A stretch of DNA of 64,000 nucleotides from Anaerolineae bacterium. Lineage in GTDB: Bacteria; Chloroflexota; Anaerolineae; Aggregatilineales; Phototrophicaceae. The stretch is from assembly GCA_022822545.1 (NCBI GenBank), contig JAJEBE010000049.1:1-64000 (forward strand), written 5' to 3'. The position numbers and the translations under genes are program-made. The notes below the pieces were generated by a model that searched no databases, was not told where the DNA came from, and worked only from the letters and a program-made list of their open reading frames with translations. Of this stretch, positions 53,946 through 62,431 are shown piece after piece. Each line of letters opens with the position of its first letter. Within the stretch, counting starts at the first letter, position 1.

Positions 53946-55886
53946 TCAGGCCAATTGGCGCTGCTGGCTGAATTGGGTCTCGTAGAGATTGGCGTACAAG
54001 CCGCCCTCTTCAAGCAGCTGCGCATGCGTGCCGCGTTCGACAATCGCGCCGCGATCAAGCACGAGAATCAGGTCAGCGGCGAGGATGGTGCTTAGCCGAT
54101 GGGCAATAACGATGCTGGTGCGGCCGCGCATGATATGGCTGAGCGCGTCTTGAATCAGCGCTTCGGATTGGCTGTCGAGGTGGCTGGTGGCTTCGTCAAG
54201 GACGAGGATGCGCGGGTCTTTCAAGACGACGCGCGCGATCGCCATACGCTGTTTCTCGCCGCCACTGAGGCGATAGCCGCGTTCGCCGACGATGGAGTCG
54301 TAACCATCGCGGAGCCCGGTGATGAAGTCGTGAATATGGGCGACTTTGGCAGCCGCTTCGATTTCGGCTTGTGCCGCATCAGGCTTGGCGTAGAGCAGGT
54401 TGGTGCGGATGGTGTCATGGAAGAGGTAGGTTTCTTGCGTGACCATGCCGATGTTCTCCGCCATGGTGCTCAAGGTCAGGTCGCGCAGGTCCTGCCCGTC
54501 CAGGGTGATGCGACCGTCGCTGGGGTCATAAAGGCGAGGGATTAGGTAGGTCAGCGTGGTTTTGCCGGCGCCGCTGGGGCCGACCAAGGCGACCAGTTGC
54601 CCGGGAGCTATTTCAAAGGAGAGCTTGTCCAGCGCCAATTCGCGCGCTTGATGTAAAGGGGCGCTGGCCGCGCTGCCGTTGCCGCGTTGTTGGGGATCGC
54701 CGGATCGAGTGGCGGCTACGCTGTGCATACGGCCGATGCGCTCGACATCGGTGAGCAACTGGCGCCGGTCAATTTCGTAGCGGAAGGTGACATCAGCGAA
54801 GGCCAACTCGCCGCGAACATCGCTGAGATGGAGGGCATCGGATTTTTCTTCGATCTCCAGCGGCAGATCGATGATTTCGAAGACGCGTTCAAAGCTGACG
54901 ATGGACTGGGCGAAATCGACCGGGGCGTTGGTCAAGGCTTGCAGCGGTGTGTAGAGCTGGGTGAGGTAGGTGACGAAGGCGACAATGTCACCGATGGTGA
55001 ATTGGTCCTGGATGACCAGAATGCCGCCAATCCAGTAGACGAGGGCAGTGCCGGCGACGCTGACCAGCCCAATGAGCACGAAGAACTGCGTGCCCAGGAT
55101 GGCGCGCAAGATGCCCGAATCCCGGACATCGGCGGCGCGTCTTTCAAAGTGCTCGACTTCGGCGTCGATGCGCCCGAAGAGCTTGACGAGAAGCGCACCG
55201 CTGATATCGAGGGTCTCGTTCATCATGGCGTTCATTTGCGCGTTATAGCCCATCTGCTCGCGGGCTATCTCTTTCAGTCGACGGCCCAGGCACCGGGCGA
55301 AGAAGATGAAGAGGGGCAGCACGAGAATGCCGAGTATAGTCAACTCCCACTTCATGCTGATCATCACGGCCAGGGTGGCGACGACGGTGATGATGTTGGT
55401 GATGAGCGAGACGATGGTATTGCTTATGGCGTTCTGGGCGCCGACCACATCATTGTTGAGGCGGCTCATCAACTCGCCGGATTTCGTATTGGTGAAAAAG
55501 CGCAGCGACATCTTTTGCAGGTGGTGGTAAAGCGAGACGCGGAGGTCATAGATCACGCCTTCGCCGATGGAGACGTTGAGCTTGCGCTGAATGATGCGGA
55601 TGCCGCCACTGACGAGCGGGATCGCAAGCAGGCCCAGAACCAGCAAGTTGAGCTTGCCGACATCTTTTTCGGGCAGAGCCGAATCTATGATTTCGCGGAA
55701 GATGAGTGGGCTGAGCAGGCCGAGGCCGGTTGTCAAGAGGATGGTGCCGAGCATCCCGGCGATTTGCAGGCGATAAGGTTTGGCGTAGGCGAGAACGCGC
55801 AACAACAAGCGCCGGGTGACGTTGGGTTTGGTTGTTGCGTCGGCTCCGTGCCAGTAGCGGAACCAGCCGCCGCCTTTCATCATCAT
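53946..55886 (-). CDS. ABC exporter, fused permease and ATPase (MsbA/LmrA-like)
   Basis: 646 residues forming half of a homodimeric or heterodimeric exporter. Six transmembrane helices (~30-330) are followed by the ATPase: GPSGAGKTTLTYLIPRLYDP (Walker A), LSGGEKQRMAIARVVL (signature), LVLDEATSHLD (Walker B) and an H-loop in VIAHRLST. A ~35-residue variable insert (RMHSVAATRSGDPQQRGN) separates the domains' first strands. AGGAGG precedes the ATG, and an extended -10 (TGCTATAGT) lies upstream. Substrate unknown; lipids or drugs are typical. Confidence 0.93.
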   Translation of the reverse strand: MMMKGGGWFRYWHGADATTKPNVTRRLLLRVLAYAKPYRLQIAGMLGTILLTTGLGLLSPLIFREIIDSALPEKDVGKLNLLVLGLLAIPLVSGGIRIIQRKLNVSIGEGVIYDLRVSLYHHLQKMSLRFFTNTKSGELMSRLNNDVVGAQNAISNTIVSLITNIITVVATLAVMISMKWELTILGILVLPLFIFFARCLGRRLKEIAREQMGYNAQMNAMMNETLDISGALLVKLFGRIDAEVEHFERRAADVRDSGILRAILGTQFFVLIGLVSVAGTALVYWIGGILVIQDQFTIGDIVAFVTYLTQLYTPLQALTNAPVDFAQSIVSFERVFEIIDLPLEIEEKSDALHLSDVRGELAFADVTFRYEIDRRQLLTDVERIGRMHSVAATRSGDPQQRGNGSAASAPLHQARELALDKLSFEIAPGQLVALVGPSGAGKTTLTYLIPRLYDPSDGRITLDGQDLRDLTLSTMAENIGMVTQETYLFHDTIRTNLLYAKPDAAQAEIEAAAKVAHIHDFITGLRDGYDSIVGERGYRLSGGEKQRMAIARVVLKDPRILVLDEATSHLDSQSEALIQDALSHIMRGRTSIVIAHRLSTILAADLILVLDRGAIVERGTHAQLLEEGGLYANLYETQFSQQRQLA

Positions 55887-55903
55887 AAGGGCCTCCTGCT
55901 AGG

Positions 55904-55909
55904 ACTATA
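55904..55909 (-). promoter_or_regulatory. Extended -10 of the ABC exporter operon
   Basis: On the minus strand it reads TGCTATAGT, 18 bp before the ATG. No clear -35. If used, the leader is very short, holding little more than the Shine-Dalgarno. Confidence 0.4.
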
Positions 55910-56023
55910 GCATAGCGGAAGAACAAGGCGGAATGTAACTGCCCATTCGGCTAGGTGTCGAGCCAGGGAAGAGACAAAAAATGAGAATCAAGCCGGAGCA
56001 GGCAGGCTGCCGGAAAAGCCGGA

Positions 56024-56416
56024 CTAGCGGTCGAGCGCCAAGCCCCGGATGATGGCGCGGGCATCGGAAAGGTTGGGCGCGAACAGGACTTCCCGTCCTT
56101 CCACGTCGTTATTGAGGGTCTTCTGCAAAGTCTGGTAAATCGTCCGCAGGGCGCCGTTTGCGCCTACCACAACGCGAGCGCCTTCGTTCGGGCGCGCTTC
56201 GCCACTGGCAAGAAGATTCTTCGCGCCGGTTAATATATCGCGGGGGATGGCGGCGCCTTCCAGATCGATGATGAGATCGACAAAGTGTTCCACGCTGCCG
56301 ATCAAACTGTCCGCTTTCTGCACCGCTTCTTCGAGTTCGTCCCAAGTCCATTCCGATTCGAACTCGAGGAGGATGATCGTTTTCTTCTTGTTGTCCCAGC
56401 GGGTGACGATTGCCAT
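56024..56416 (-). CDS. STAS-like/SpoIIAA-like small protein
   Basis: 130 residues from ATG 56416 (AGGA eight bases upstream); the track start 56437 lacks a Shine-Dalgarno. It looks like an alternating beta-alpha fold: TIILLEFESEWTWDELEEAV, HFVDLIIDLEGAAIPRDIL, RVVVGANGALRTIYQTL. The pattern resembles STAS/SpoIIAA-like domains that sense or relay signals, but I see no clear phosphorylatable Ser motif. Function unknown; no membrane segment. Confidence 0.72.
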   Translation of the reverse strand: MAIVTRWDNKKKTIILLEFESEWTWDELEEAVQKADSLIGSVEHFVDLIIDLEGAAIPRDILTGAKNLLASGEARPNEGARVVVGANGALRTIYQTLQKTLNNDVEGREVLFAPNLSDARAIIRGLALDR

Positions 56417-56547
56417 CTCGCCTATCCTGTTAAACATTCAGCACTCAAGATTATACGCAGTATTATGCCAGCAGTTGTGGGCGATGCCAATCTCAAAATG
56501 GCGCGCTTGCCTCGTGGCCGCCAGCTAAATGCCGAGTTCGCGCGGTT

Positions 56548-57336
56548 TCAGTTTTCCGCGATCTGGAAGGCTATAGGTGTGGACAGCGGGGTATCGTCGA
56601 CGCGTATCTCGACGCTCCAGGAACCAGGGAAGAATGTCGTATCGGTCTGGTCGATGAAGAACCAGATGCAATTGTCGTTGATGTCGTTCTCGGCTTCAAA
56701 GCTGAAATAGGCGACTTCTGTCCCGCGGCGATACCAGCGCGAAGAAATGCTGGCGCCGGCGGCTATGTTATGCGCTTCGGCTACGATGTAAATCGCCTGG
56801 GACTGTGGGGTGAACCTGGGATTGCTGTCGATCGCGCAATCGAAATCGTTGACGCCCGATGCCATCACGATATTTTCGAGGCGGGGACGGTTATCATCGG
56901 GCGCGGGCTGCGGATTTGTCGCCGTGGCGGTGGCGGCGGCCGGTATATCGGTAGGGCGGGAAATCGGAGTGATGGCGCTGGCGGCTGGCGCGCGCGCGTC
57001 GATTGGCGTCGGCGGCGGAATCAATGTCGGGCCGCTCTTGATCAAGCTTACGCTGGTCTCGACATAGTTTGTGTCAGTGCCGAGGCTGCTTAGGCTATGC
57101 TGCAGCAAGCCACCGGCTTCTTCCGCTTGCCCGACGCGAGTGCCCGCGTATTCGAGGGTGGTTTTCATGCGCGCGCGGACAACGGTAGCGGTCGCGCGCA
57201 AATTCTCGATCTCTGAGCGTATCTGGCTGTATGCGGTGGCGGTCATCTCTGGCGCGCCGGAAGCGCAACCGGCGAGGACAGAAGCGGAGAGTATGGCCAG
57301 GGCAGTGGCGACAATGAGGTAGGGTCTGACGATCAT
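56548..57336 (-). CDS. Putative lipoprotein
   Basis: 262 residues with a lipoprotein signal peptide: hydrophobic 6-22 then lipobox SVLAGC, lipidated Cys at ~23. Residues ~25-90 are helical (IRSEIENLRATATVVRARMK). A Pro/Ala/Thr-rich linker (~108-145, PTDIPAAATATATNPQPAPD) leads to a beta-rich C-terminal domain (~150-262) with two Cys and FFPGSWSVEIRVDDTPL. Located on the outer face of the membrane. Function unknown. Confidence 0.8.
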   Translation of the reverse strand: MIVRPYLIVATALAILSASVLAGCASGAPEMTATAYSQIRSEIENLRATATVVRARMKTTLEYAGTRVGQAEEAGGLLQHSLSSLGTDTNYVETSVSLIKSGPTLIPPPTPIDARAPAASAITPISRPTDIPAAATATATNPQPAPDDNRPRLENIVMASGVNDFDCAIDSNPRFTPQSQAIYIVAEAHNIAAGASISSRWYRRGTEVAYFSFEAENDINDNCIWFFIDQTDTTFFPGSWSVEIRVDDTPLSTPIAFQIAEN

Positions 57337-58004
57337 TGTGGAATGATTATAGCCAATGAAAGCAAAACCGCCCTGTACATGACTGGGCGGAAGCGCGGAG
57401 TGGAAGCGCCGGGGACCTGCCCCCCGGGTCCGCTGGTTTCGAATCTCGCAGATCTACAAGCTTAGCCCTCTGATGAGTTTCGCTTCATGCAGTCCCAGAG
57501 CGCGCGGTACACATGAGGCTAGCCGATGGGACTTGGCGCCATCTTATCGGCGTGGACGGCGGGCACCCTAACTTTTTATGACACTCGTTGCAGATCGCAA
57601 AGGGAGACGATACTGCAGGAGCGGTAGAGGACTTTTTGCCTCTACACCCTCATCCCGTTTGCCTAAGCAACCATAGGAAGGGGTTGGAAATTGGGTTTTG
57701 CACCTATGTGCGTTGCCAGTTTAACGTGTCTTGGCGCCACGGCTTGCACTGCGGTTTCAGCCACCAACGTCGAATCTAGTTCGCTCCCATGATGGCTGGC
57801 GACGTTTGCCGACCCAATACGGCTGATGTCACCACGCAAACGCAGTGTAACATAGTCTGGGCGGGTTGTGAAGAGGATTTGGAATAGAAGCGCATTAGAA
57901 GCGGCAGTTCGGCGCAAGGGCGAGCGAACCTAACATATCTGCTTGATTGCGGTATGATTGCGATGTTGAACGCGTAGAGCGCGCGAGAAACGAAAGGTGA
58001 CTTT
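57337..58004. other. Intergenic region, no supported gene
   Basis: 668 bp between the divergent lipoprotein (-) and FAD oxidoreductase (+) genes. The ORFs at 57588-57779 (+) and 57663-57917 (-) overlap and look random. A GC-rich imperfect palindrome near 57411-57432 (GGGGACCTGCCCCCCGGGTC) resembles the GTAGGGGCGAC repeat family. A TATGAT near 57952 may be a -10 for the + gene, but no -35 fits. Confidence 0.6.
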
Positions 58005-58997
58005 GTGGATGTCTTGATAGTTGGCGCGGGGATGTCTGGCCTAATGGCGGCGCGGAGCTTGCAGGCGCGCGGACTGGCCGTTCGTCTTTTGGAGAGCGGG
58101 CGAAGCGTCGGGGGGCGGCTGGCGACGCGGCGGATCGGCGAAGGGGGCTTGGCGGATCACGGCGCGCAGTTTTTCACCGTGCGCGGCGAGACGCTGCGGC
58201 AACAAGTAGAAGAGTGGCTGGCGCTGGATCTGGTCTATGTTTGGGGGACGGGCTGGTCCGATGGCAGCGTCAAACGAACGGCGGGCGATGGGCATCCAAG
58301 GTACGCCACGCGCGGCGGCATGAATCGACTGGCCAAGCATCTGGCGCAGGGTCTGGACATCAAGCTGAATCGCTTGGTCTTGAGCGCGCGAAAGAGCGTC
58401 TCTGGCTGGACGCTGGAAGATAGCGAGGGGGATTTGCATGCGGGCGCTGGCTTGATACTGACGCCGCCTATGCCGGAAACGTTGGCTTTGCTGACACGGA
58501 GCGGGGTCTATCTGCACGATGATGATATGGTTGACCTGCGGCGGATCCGATTCGGCCCCTGCCTTTGCGGCATACACGAGATCGATGGCGATGCGGATTT
58601 GCCGGCGCCGGGCGCGGTGCAGAATTTCCTGAGCGACATTTATTGGGTGGCGGATAATGAAGCGAAAGGCATCTCGAAGTCGACGATAGTCACCAGCCAC
58701 GCCAACGCGAAATTCAGCCGACAGAATTGGGACGCCCCCGAAGAAGATATTGTGCGCGAGCTGGAATCAGCGGTCTCGCCCTATTTGAGTCCCGGCGCGA
58801 AGATCAGCCACACGCAACTTAAGAAGTGGCGTTATTCCGTGCCATTAACGACGCATCCGCAAGAGTGCGTGCTGGCGCGAGACCTTCCGCCATTGGTATT
58901 CGCCGGCGACGCCTTTGGCGGCCGTGGCCGCGTCGAGGGCGCTTTCATGTCGGGTATTGCTGCCGGCGATGCGATGGCTGACGAACTGACAAAATGA
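58005..58997 (+). CDS. FAD/NAD(P)-dependent oxidoreductase (renalase-like)
   Basis: 330 residues. The N-terminal dinucleotide fold is clear: VLIVGAGMSGLMAARSLQARG then LLESGRSVGGRLATRR (GG doublet), followed by DHGAQFFTVR. The C-terminal LVFAGDAFGGRGRVEGAFMSG binds FAD as in the amine-oxidase/renalase group. The start is GTG 58005. Substrate unknown. It overlaps the next gene by four bases (ATGA), so translation is coupled. Confidence 0.9.
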   Translation: MDVLIVGAGMSGLMAARSLQARGLAVRLLESGRSVGGRLATRRIGEGGLADHGAQFFTVRGETLRQQVEEWLALDLVYVWGTGWSDGSVKRTAGDGHPRYATRGGMNRLAKHLAQGLDIKLNRLVLSARKSVSGWTLEDSEGDLHAGAGLILTPPMPETLALLTRSGVYLHDDDMVDLRRIRFGPCLCGIHEIDGDADLPAPGAVQNFLSDIYWVADNEAKGISKSTIVTSHANAKFSRQNWDAPEEDIVRELESAVSPYLSPGAKISHTQLKKWRYSVPLTTHPQECVLARDLPPLVFAGDAFGGRGRVEGAFMSGIAAGDAMADELTK

Positions 58998-59764
58998 GAG
59001 TTGCGCTGCTGCGTCATCCGCGCCCGCGTTTCTTACCGCTCATACTTCTTGTAACCGCGATTGCCGCGATTTCACTGGGCGGCTTGGCGATTTACTTTGG
59101 CGCGCCGGCCGGTGAAGTCATGGCTGAGGCGGAAGCAGCGCTGCGCTCAGGTGGGTCTGTCAGCGTCCGTCGCGATTCCTGGATTGTCTTTAAGCCACGG
59201 GCCGACAAAGCCCTCAGCGGTCTTATCTTCTATCCCGGCGGCCGCGTCCCGCCCGAGGCTTATGCGCCCCTGGCGCGGGCTGTGGCCGAGGCAGGTTTTC
59301 TGGCTGTCATCACGCCCATGCCGCTTAACCTCGCTGTTCTTGATATAGGAGCGGCTTTGGCTGTCATTGAAGCGCATCCGCAGATTTCGACCTGGGTCAT
59401 CGGCGGGCATTCCCTGGGCGGCGCGATGGCGGCTCGTTATGCGTATGAAAATCCGGACAAGGTCGATGGATTGGTTCTGCTGGCGGCATACCCGGAAGCG
59501 CATATTGATTTCCGGGAAGGGCAACTGGCTGCCGCGACGGTGTATGGCGACCGCGACGGTCTGGCTTCTGTTGACGAGGTGGCAGGATCGTTTCAGCAGT
59601 TGCCGGCCGATGCGCTGACGGTCTTGATTGAAGGCGGCAACCATGCGCAGTTTGGCTGGTACGGGGAGCAGGCGGGCGATGAGCCGGCAGAGATCAGCCG
59701 TGACGAACAGCAAAAACAGATTATCGATGCAGTGTTGCGGTTGATGCGCGAGGCTGGAAAATAA
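58994..59764 (+). CDS. Alpha/beta hydrolase
   Basis: 256 residues with an N-terminal hydrophobic anchor (~16-36) and a hydrolase domain. The nucleophile elbow is VIGGHSLGGAMAARYA (Ser ~140); an acid in YGDRDGLASVDEV and a His in EGGNHAQFGWYGEQ complete the triad. The layout fits the abhydrolase_5 group. Likely membrane-attached with the enzyme outside. Co-translated with the FAD oxidoreductase; the substrate is unknown. Confidence 0.87.
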   Translation: MRVALLRHPRPRFLPLILLVTAIAAISLGGLAIYFGAPAGEVMAEAEAALRSGGSVSVRRDSWIVFKPRADKALSGLIFYPGGRVPPEAYAPLARAVAEAGFLAVITPMPLNLAVLDIGAALAVIEAHPQISTWVIGGHSLGGAMAARYAYENPDKVDGLVLLAAYPEAHIDFREGQLAAATVYGDRDGLASVDEVAGSFQQLPADALTVLIEGGNHAQFGWYGEQAGDEPAEISRDEQQKQIIDAVLRLMREAGK

Positions 59765-59828
59765 ATCTAATCCCTGTTAGATTAAATTGCCGGACGGCAA
59801 TTCAATTTATCGTGGAAGGAGGGCAGCG

Positions 59829-60983
59829 ATGGCGGGTCCGCAATTTCAATTGAGTGAAGAACAAGAGATGCTGGTGCGCATGGCGCGCGATTTTGTAGCG
59901 GACAATATTATCCCGGTGGCGGCTGAATATGATGAAAAGTCGATATTTCCAGAAGACATTTTTCACAAGGCGCGCGAACTTGGCATCGTCAACATGCTGA
60001 TCCCGGAAGAATATGGCGGCGTCGGCGCCTCGGCGTTTGAAGAGGTGCTGGTTTCCGAGGAGCTGGGTTATGGCTGCACCGGTATCAGCTCGAGCCTGGG
60101 CGTGAATTCACTGGCGATGTTGCCGATTCTGATAGCGGGCGATGAGCAGCAGAAGGCCTATTGGCTCGGCGAGCGGGCGGGCGAGCAAGGACAGTTCTGC
60201 TCGTATGGCGTCACGGAAGCGAATGCCGGCTCAAACGTGGCGGGCATAGAGACGCGGGCGGACAAGAAAGGCGCCGCCTATATCATCAATGGCAGCAAGA
60301 CATTCATCACCAACGCGAGCCATGCGCATTTCTTCACCATCTTCGCCAAGACTGATCTTTCCGCTGGGCATCGGGGCATGACCTGTTTCATCGTTGACCG
60401 TGACTCGCCTGGCGTCAACGTGGGCAAGAAGTTCGATAAGCTGGGTCAGCGCGCGTCGGATACGGCCGAGATCGTATTTGAGAATGTTGAGGTTTCGCAA
60501 GAGAATATCGTGGGCGAGGTCGGCCAGGGCTTCTACATCGCGATGAAAGTATTCGATTACAGTCGACCGGGCGTGGCGGCGGCGGCTTGCGGCTTGCAGC
60601 GGCGGGCGTTGGAAGAGAGCGTTCGGTATGCCAATGAGCGGGAGGCCTTCGGCGTGCCGATTTATCAGCATCAGGCGGTGGGACACAAGATCGCTGATAT
60701 GGCGATCAACTACGAGGCCTCGCGTTTGCTAACGTGGCAGGCGGCCTGGCAGGTTGACGCCGGGATCAGCAATCCGAGGATCCCCGCTTATGCCAAAGCC
60801 TTTGCCGCTGATATGGCGACCAAGGCGGCGGTGGACGCGGTGCAGGTCTTTGGCGGCTACGGCTATATGAAAGAGTACCCGGTAGAGAAACTGCTGCGCG
60901 ATGTCAAGATCTTCCAGATCTATGAAGGCACGAGCGAGATTCAGCGCAACATCATCGTGCGTGAATTATTCCGCGGTTTATGA
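59829..60983 (+). CDS. Acyl-CoA dehydrogenase
   Basis: 384 residues from ATG 59829 (GGAGGG five bases upstream); the track start 59787 adds 14 unrelated residues. FAD enzyme for fatty or branched acyl-CoA oxidation. Signatures: FCSYGVTEANAGSNVAG, INGSKTFITNASHAHFFTIF and, at the C-terminus, QVFGGYGYMKEYPVEKLLRD and QIYEGTSEIQRNII, where the Glu of YEGTSE is at the family's catalytic-base position. No ETF or other beta-oxidation genes are adjacent. Confidence 0.93.
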   Translation: MAGPQFQLSEEQEMLVRMARDFVADNIIPVAAEYDEKSIFPEDIFHKARELGIVNMLIPEEYGGVGASAFEEVLVSEELGYGCTGISSSLGVNSLAMLPILIAGDEQQKAYWLGERAGEQGQFCSYGVTEANAGSNVAGIETRADKKGAAYIINGSKTFITNASHAHFFTIFAKTDLSAGHRGMTCFIVDRDSPGVNVGKKFDKLGQRASDTAEIVFENVEVSQENIVGEVGQGFYIAMKVFDYSRPGVAAAACGLQRRALEESVRYANEREAFGVPIYQHQAVGHKIADMAINYEASRLLTWQAAWQVDAGISNPRIPAYAKAFAADMATKAAVDAVQVFGGYGYMKEYPVEKLLRDVKIFQIYEGTSEIQRNIIVRELFRGL

Positions 60984-61008
60984 ACGGGACGTGGGATGCG
61001 ACTCAGAG

Positions 61009-61148
61009 CCACAGAGTTCACAGAGGAAAAAAGAGGATACTTGGTTGGCGCAGTTTCGGGCTTAGGGCGGCGGCAGATGTTGAGAGAGCGCCCGATTGAT
61101 TACTAGGATAACCTTGATGTCCTCATATTGGCTCGGTGTATTCGGTGG
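61009..61148. repeat. MITE-like inverted-repeat element, copy B
   Basis: The left arm CCACAGAGTTCACAGAGGAA (29 bp in all) and the reverse complement of the right arm, CCACCGAATACACCGAGCCA, match at 21 of 29 positions by hand and are ~80 bp apart. The right arm matches the left arm of copy A (19235) over its first 17 bases with one mismatch. No transposase. Confidence 0.65.
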
Positions 61149-61194
61149 TAAAAGCGTATTAGGCGCAGCTGGTCTGGTTTGCTTGAATTCTGTC

Positions 61195-61223
61195 TTGACA
61201 GCGGGTAACGCGCTTGATAAGAT
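61195..61223 (+). promoter_or_regulatory. rpsL (str operon) promoter
   Basis: TTGACA, exactly 17-bp spacer, TAAGAT. The -35 context GTCTTGACAG is the same as at the rpoB promoter. It lies ~190 bp before the rpsL ATG, giving a ~180-nt leader. Confidence 0.7.
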
Positions 61224-61410
61224 GCGCGATTGCACACCCGGCCGATAACCTCCTCGAACGAGGCGCTGACGGCTGAACTGAGCGAATATGGCGAAAGTGC
61301 TTTGCCTGCGCGAAGGGGCTCGTCATAAAGAATGAAAAATAGGCGTTTTGTTGCGCCTGTTTGCATGTCTAAAAAGAAAAGTGTGGAATTAGAGAGCGAC
61401 GGAGTCATAA

Positions 61411-61827
61411 ATGCCAACGATTAATCAGTTGGTGCGCAAAGGGCGCCGGAGCAAGGGCAAGAAGAATAAAGCGCCCGCGCTTCAGTACACCTTTAACGCG
61501 CTTAAGAACCGGCGGTCACGCCAGCAGAAGGGGGCGCCGCAGAAGCGTGGCGTCTGCACGCAAGTCAAGACGATGACGCCGAAGAAGCCAAATTCGGCTC
61601 TGCGCAAGGTTGCGCGAGTGCGTTTGACCAACGGCATTGAAGTGACGGCGTATATTGGCGGCGAGGGCCACAACTTGCAGGAGCACAGCGTTGTTCTGGT
61701 GCGCGGCGGTCGCGTGAAGGATTTGCCGGGCGTCCGTTACCACATCGTGCGGGGCACGTTGGATACCAGCGGGGTTGACGGCCGCGAGCAGGGACGAAGC
61801 AAATACGGGACCAAGAGGCGCAAGTAA
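61411..61827 (+). CDS. rpsL: 30S ribosomal protein S12
   Basis: 138 residues. Decoding-centre motifs [17 protein letters not shown] and [17 protein letters not shown] are intact, including the Lys residues where streptomycin-resistance changes occur elsewhere. A ~14-residue insert ([14 protein letters not shown]) after APALQ makes it longer than the ~124-residue E. coli form and similar in plan to the 138-residue Bacillus form. First gene of a str-type operon. Confidence 0.97.
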   Translation: MPTINQLVRKGRRSKGKKNKAPALQYTFNALKNRRSRQQKGAPQKRGVCTQVKTMTPKKPNSALRKVARVRLTNGIEVTAYIGGEGHNLQEHSVVLVRGGRVKDLPGVRYHIVRGTLDTSGVDGREQGRSKYGTKRRK

Positions 61828-61924
61828 GTCGCTTGGCGGGATCAAGCCCGCCCGAGGAGGCGTCAAGCGTGATGCGCTGCTCGCTATCGGGCGAAGACGG
61901 TTTGCGAGATTAGGAGTTTGAGGT

Positions 61925-62392
61925 ATGCCGAGGAGAAATCGACCGCCGAAGCGAATGCCACCGCCTGACGTCAAGTTTGGCAATTTGCATGTGGCGATGT
62001 TTATCAATCGCATGATGCATGGCGGCAAGAAGAGTTTGGCGACGCGGATCATGTATCAAGCGCTGGATGCCATGGGCGAGCGGACGAAGAAAGATCCGAT
62101 TGAGGTCTTCGAGATCGCGATTCGGAATGTGACGCCGGCGGTCGAGGTGAAACCGAAGCGCGTTGGCGGCTCGACCTATCAAGTGCCGATAGATGTGTCG
62201 CATGAACGAGGGGTGACGCTGGCAATGCGCTGGCTGATTCAGTTCGCGCGCGACCGCAGCGGCCGGAGCATGGCCGAGAAGCTGACGAATGAACTGCTAG
62301 ATGCCTACAATGGGCAGGGCAGCGCCATCCGCCGCAAGGACGAGACGCATCGTATGGCAGAGGCGAACCGCGCCTTTGCTCATTTTCGCTAG
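61925..62392 (+). CDS. rpsG: 30S ribosomal protein S7
   Basis: 155 residues, normal length. It nucleates the 30S head. Motifs: KFINRMM-like [37 protein letters not shown] and [14 protein letters not shown] at the C-terminus. It begins 97 bp after rpsL and 39 bp before fusA, the classic str order. Confidence 0.97.
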   Translation: MPRRNRPPKRMPPPDVKFGNLHVAMFINRMMHGGKKSLATRIMYQALDAMGERTKKDPIEVFEIAIRNVTPAVEVKPKRVGGSTYQVPIDVSHERGVTLAMRWLIQFARDRSGRSMAEKLTNELLDAYNGQGSAIRRKDETHRMAEANRAFAHFR

Positions 62393-62431
62393 ATCGTAGC
62401 CCGCCGGAAACAGGCGGGAAGTGAATGGGAA

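Larger units (their letters stand above)
60984..61410. other. Intergenic region upstream of rpsL (repeat element, promoter, leader)
   Basis: 427 bp holding MITE-like copy B (61009-61148), the rpsL promoter (61195-61223) and a ~180-nt leader. In the leader I see CCTCGAACGAGG (61246 region) and AGGCG...CGCCT near 61341, which could form hairpins for ribosomal-protein autoregulation or attenuation. Confidence 0.65.

Noticed and set aside
57430-57480. tRNA-like T-loop (GGTTTCGAATCTCGC)
   Set aside because: The flanking bases do not form a T stem, and no acceptor, D or anticodon arms can be drawn around it.
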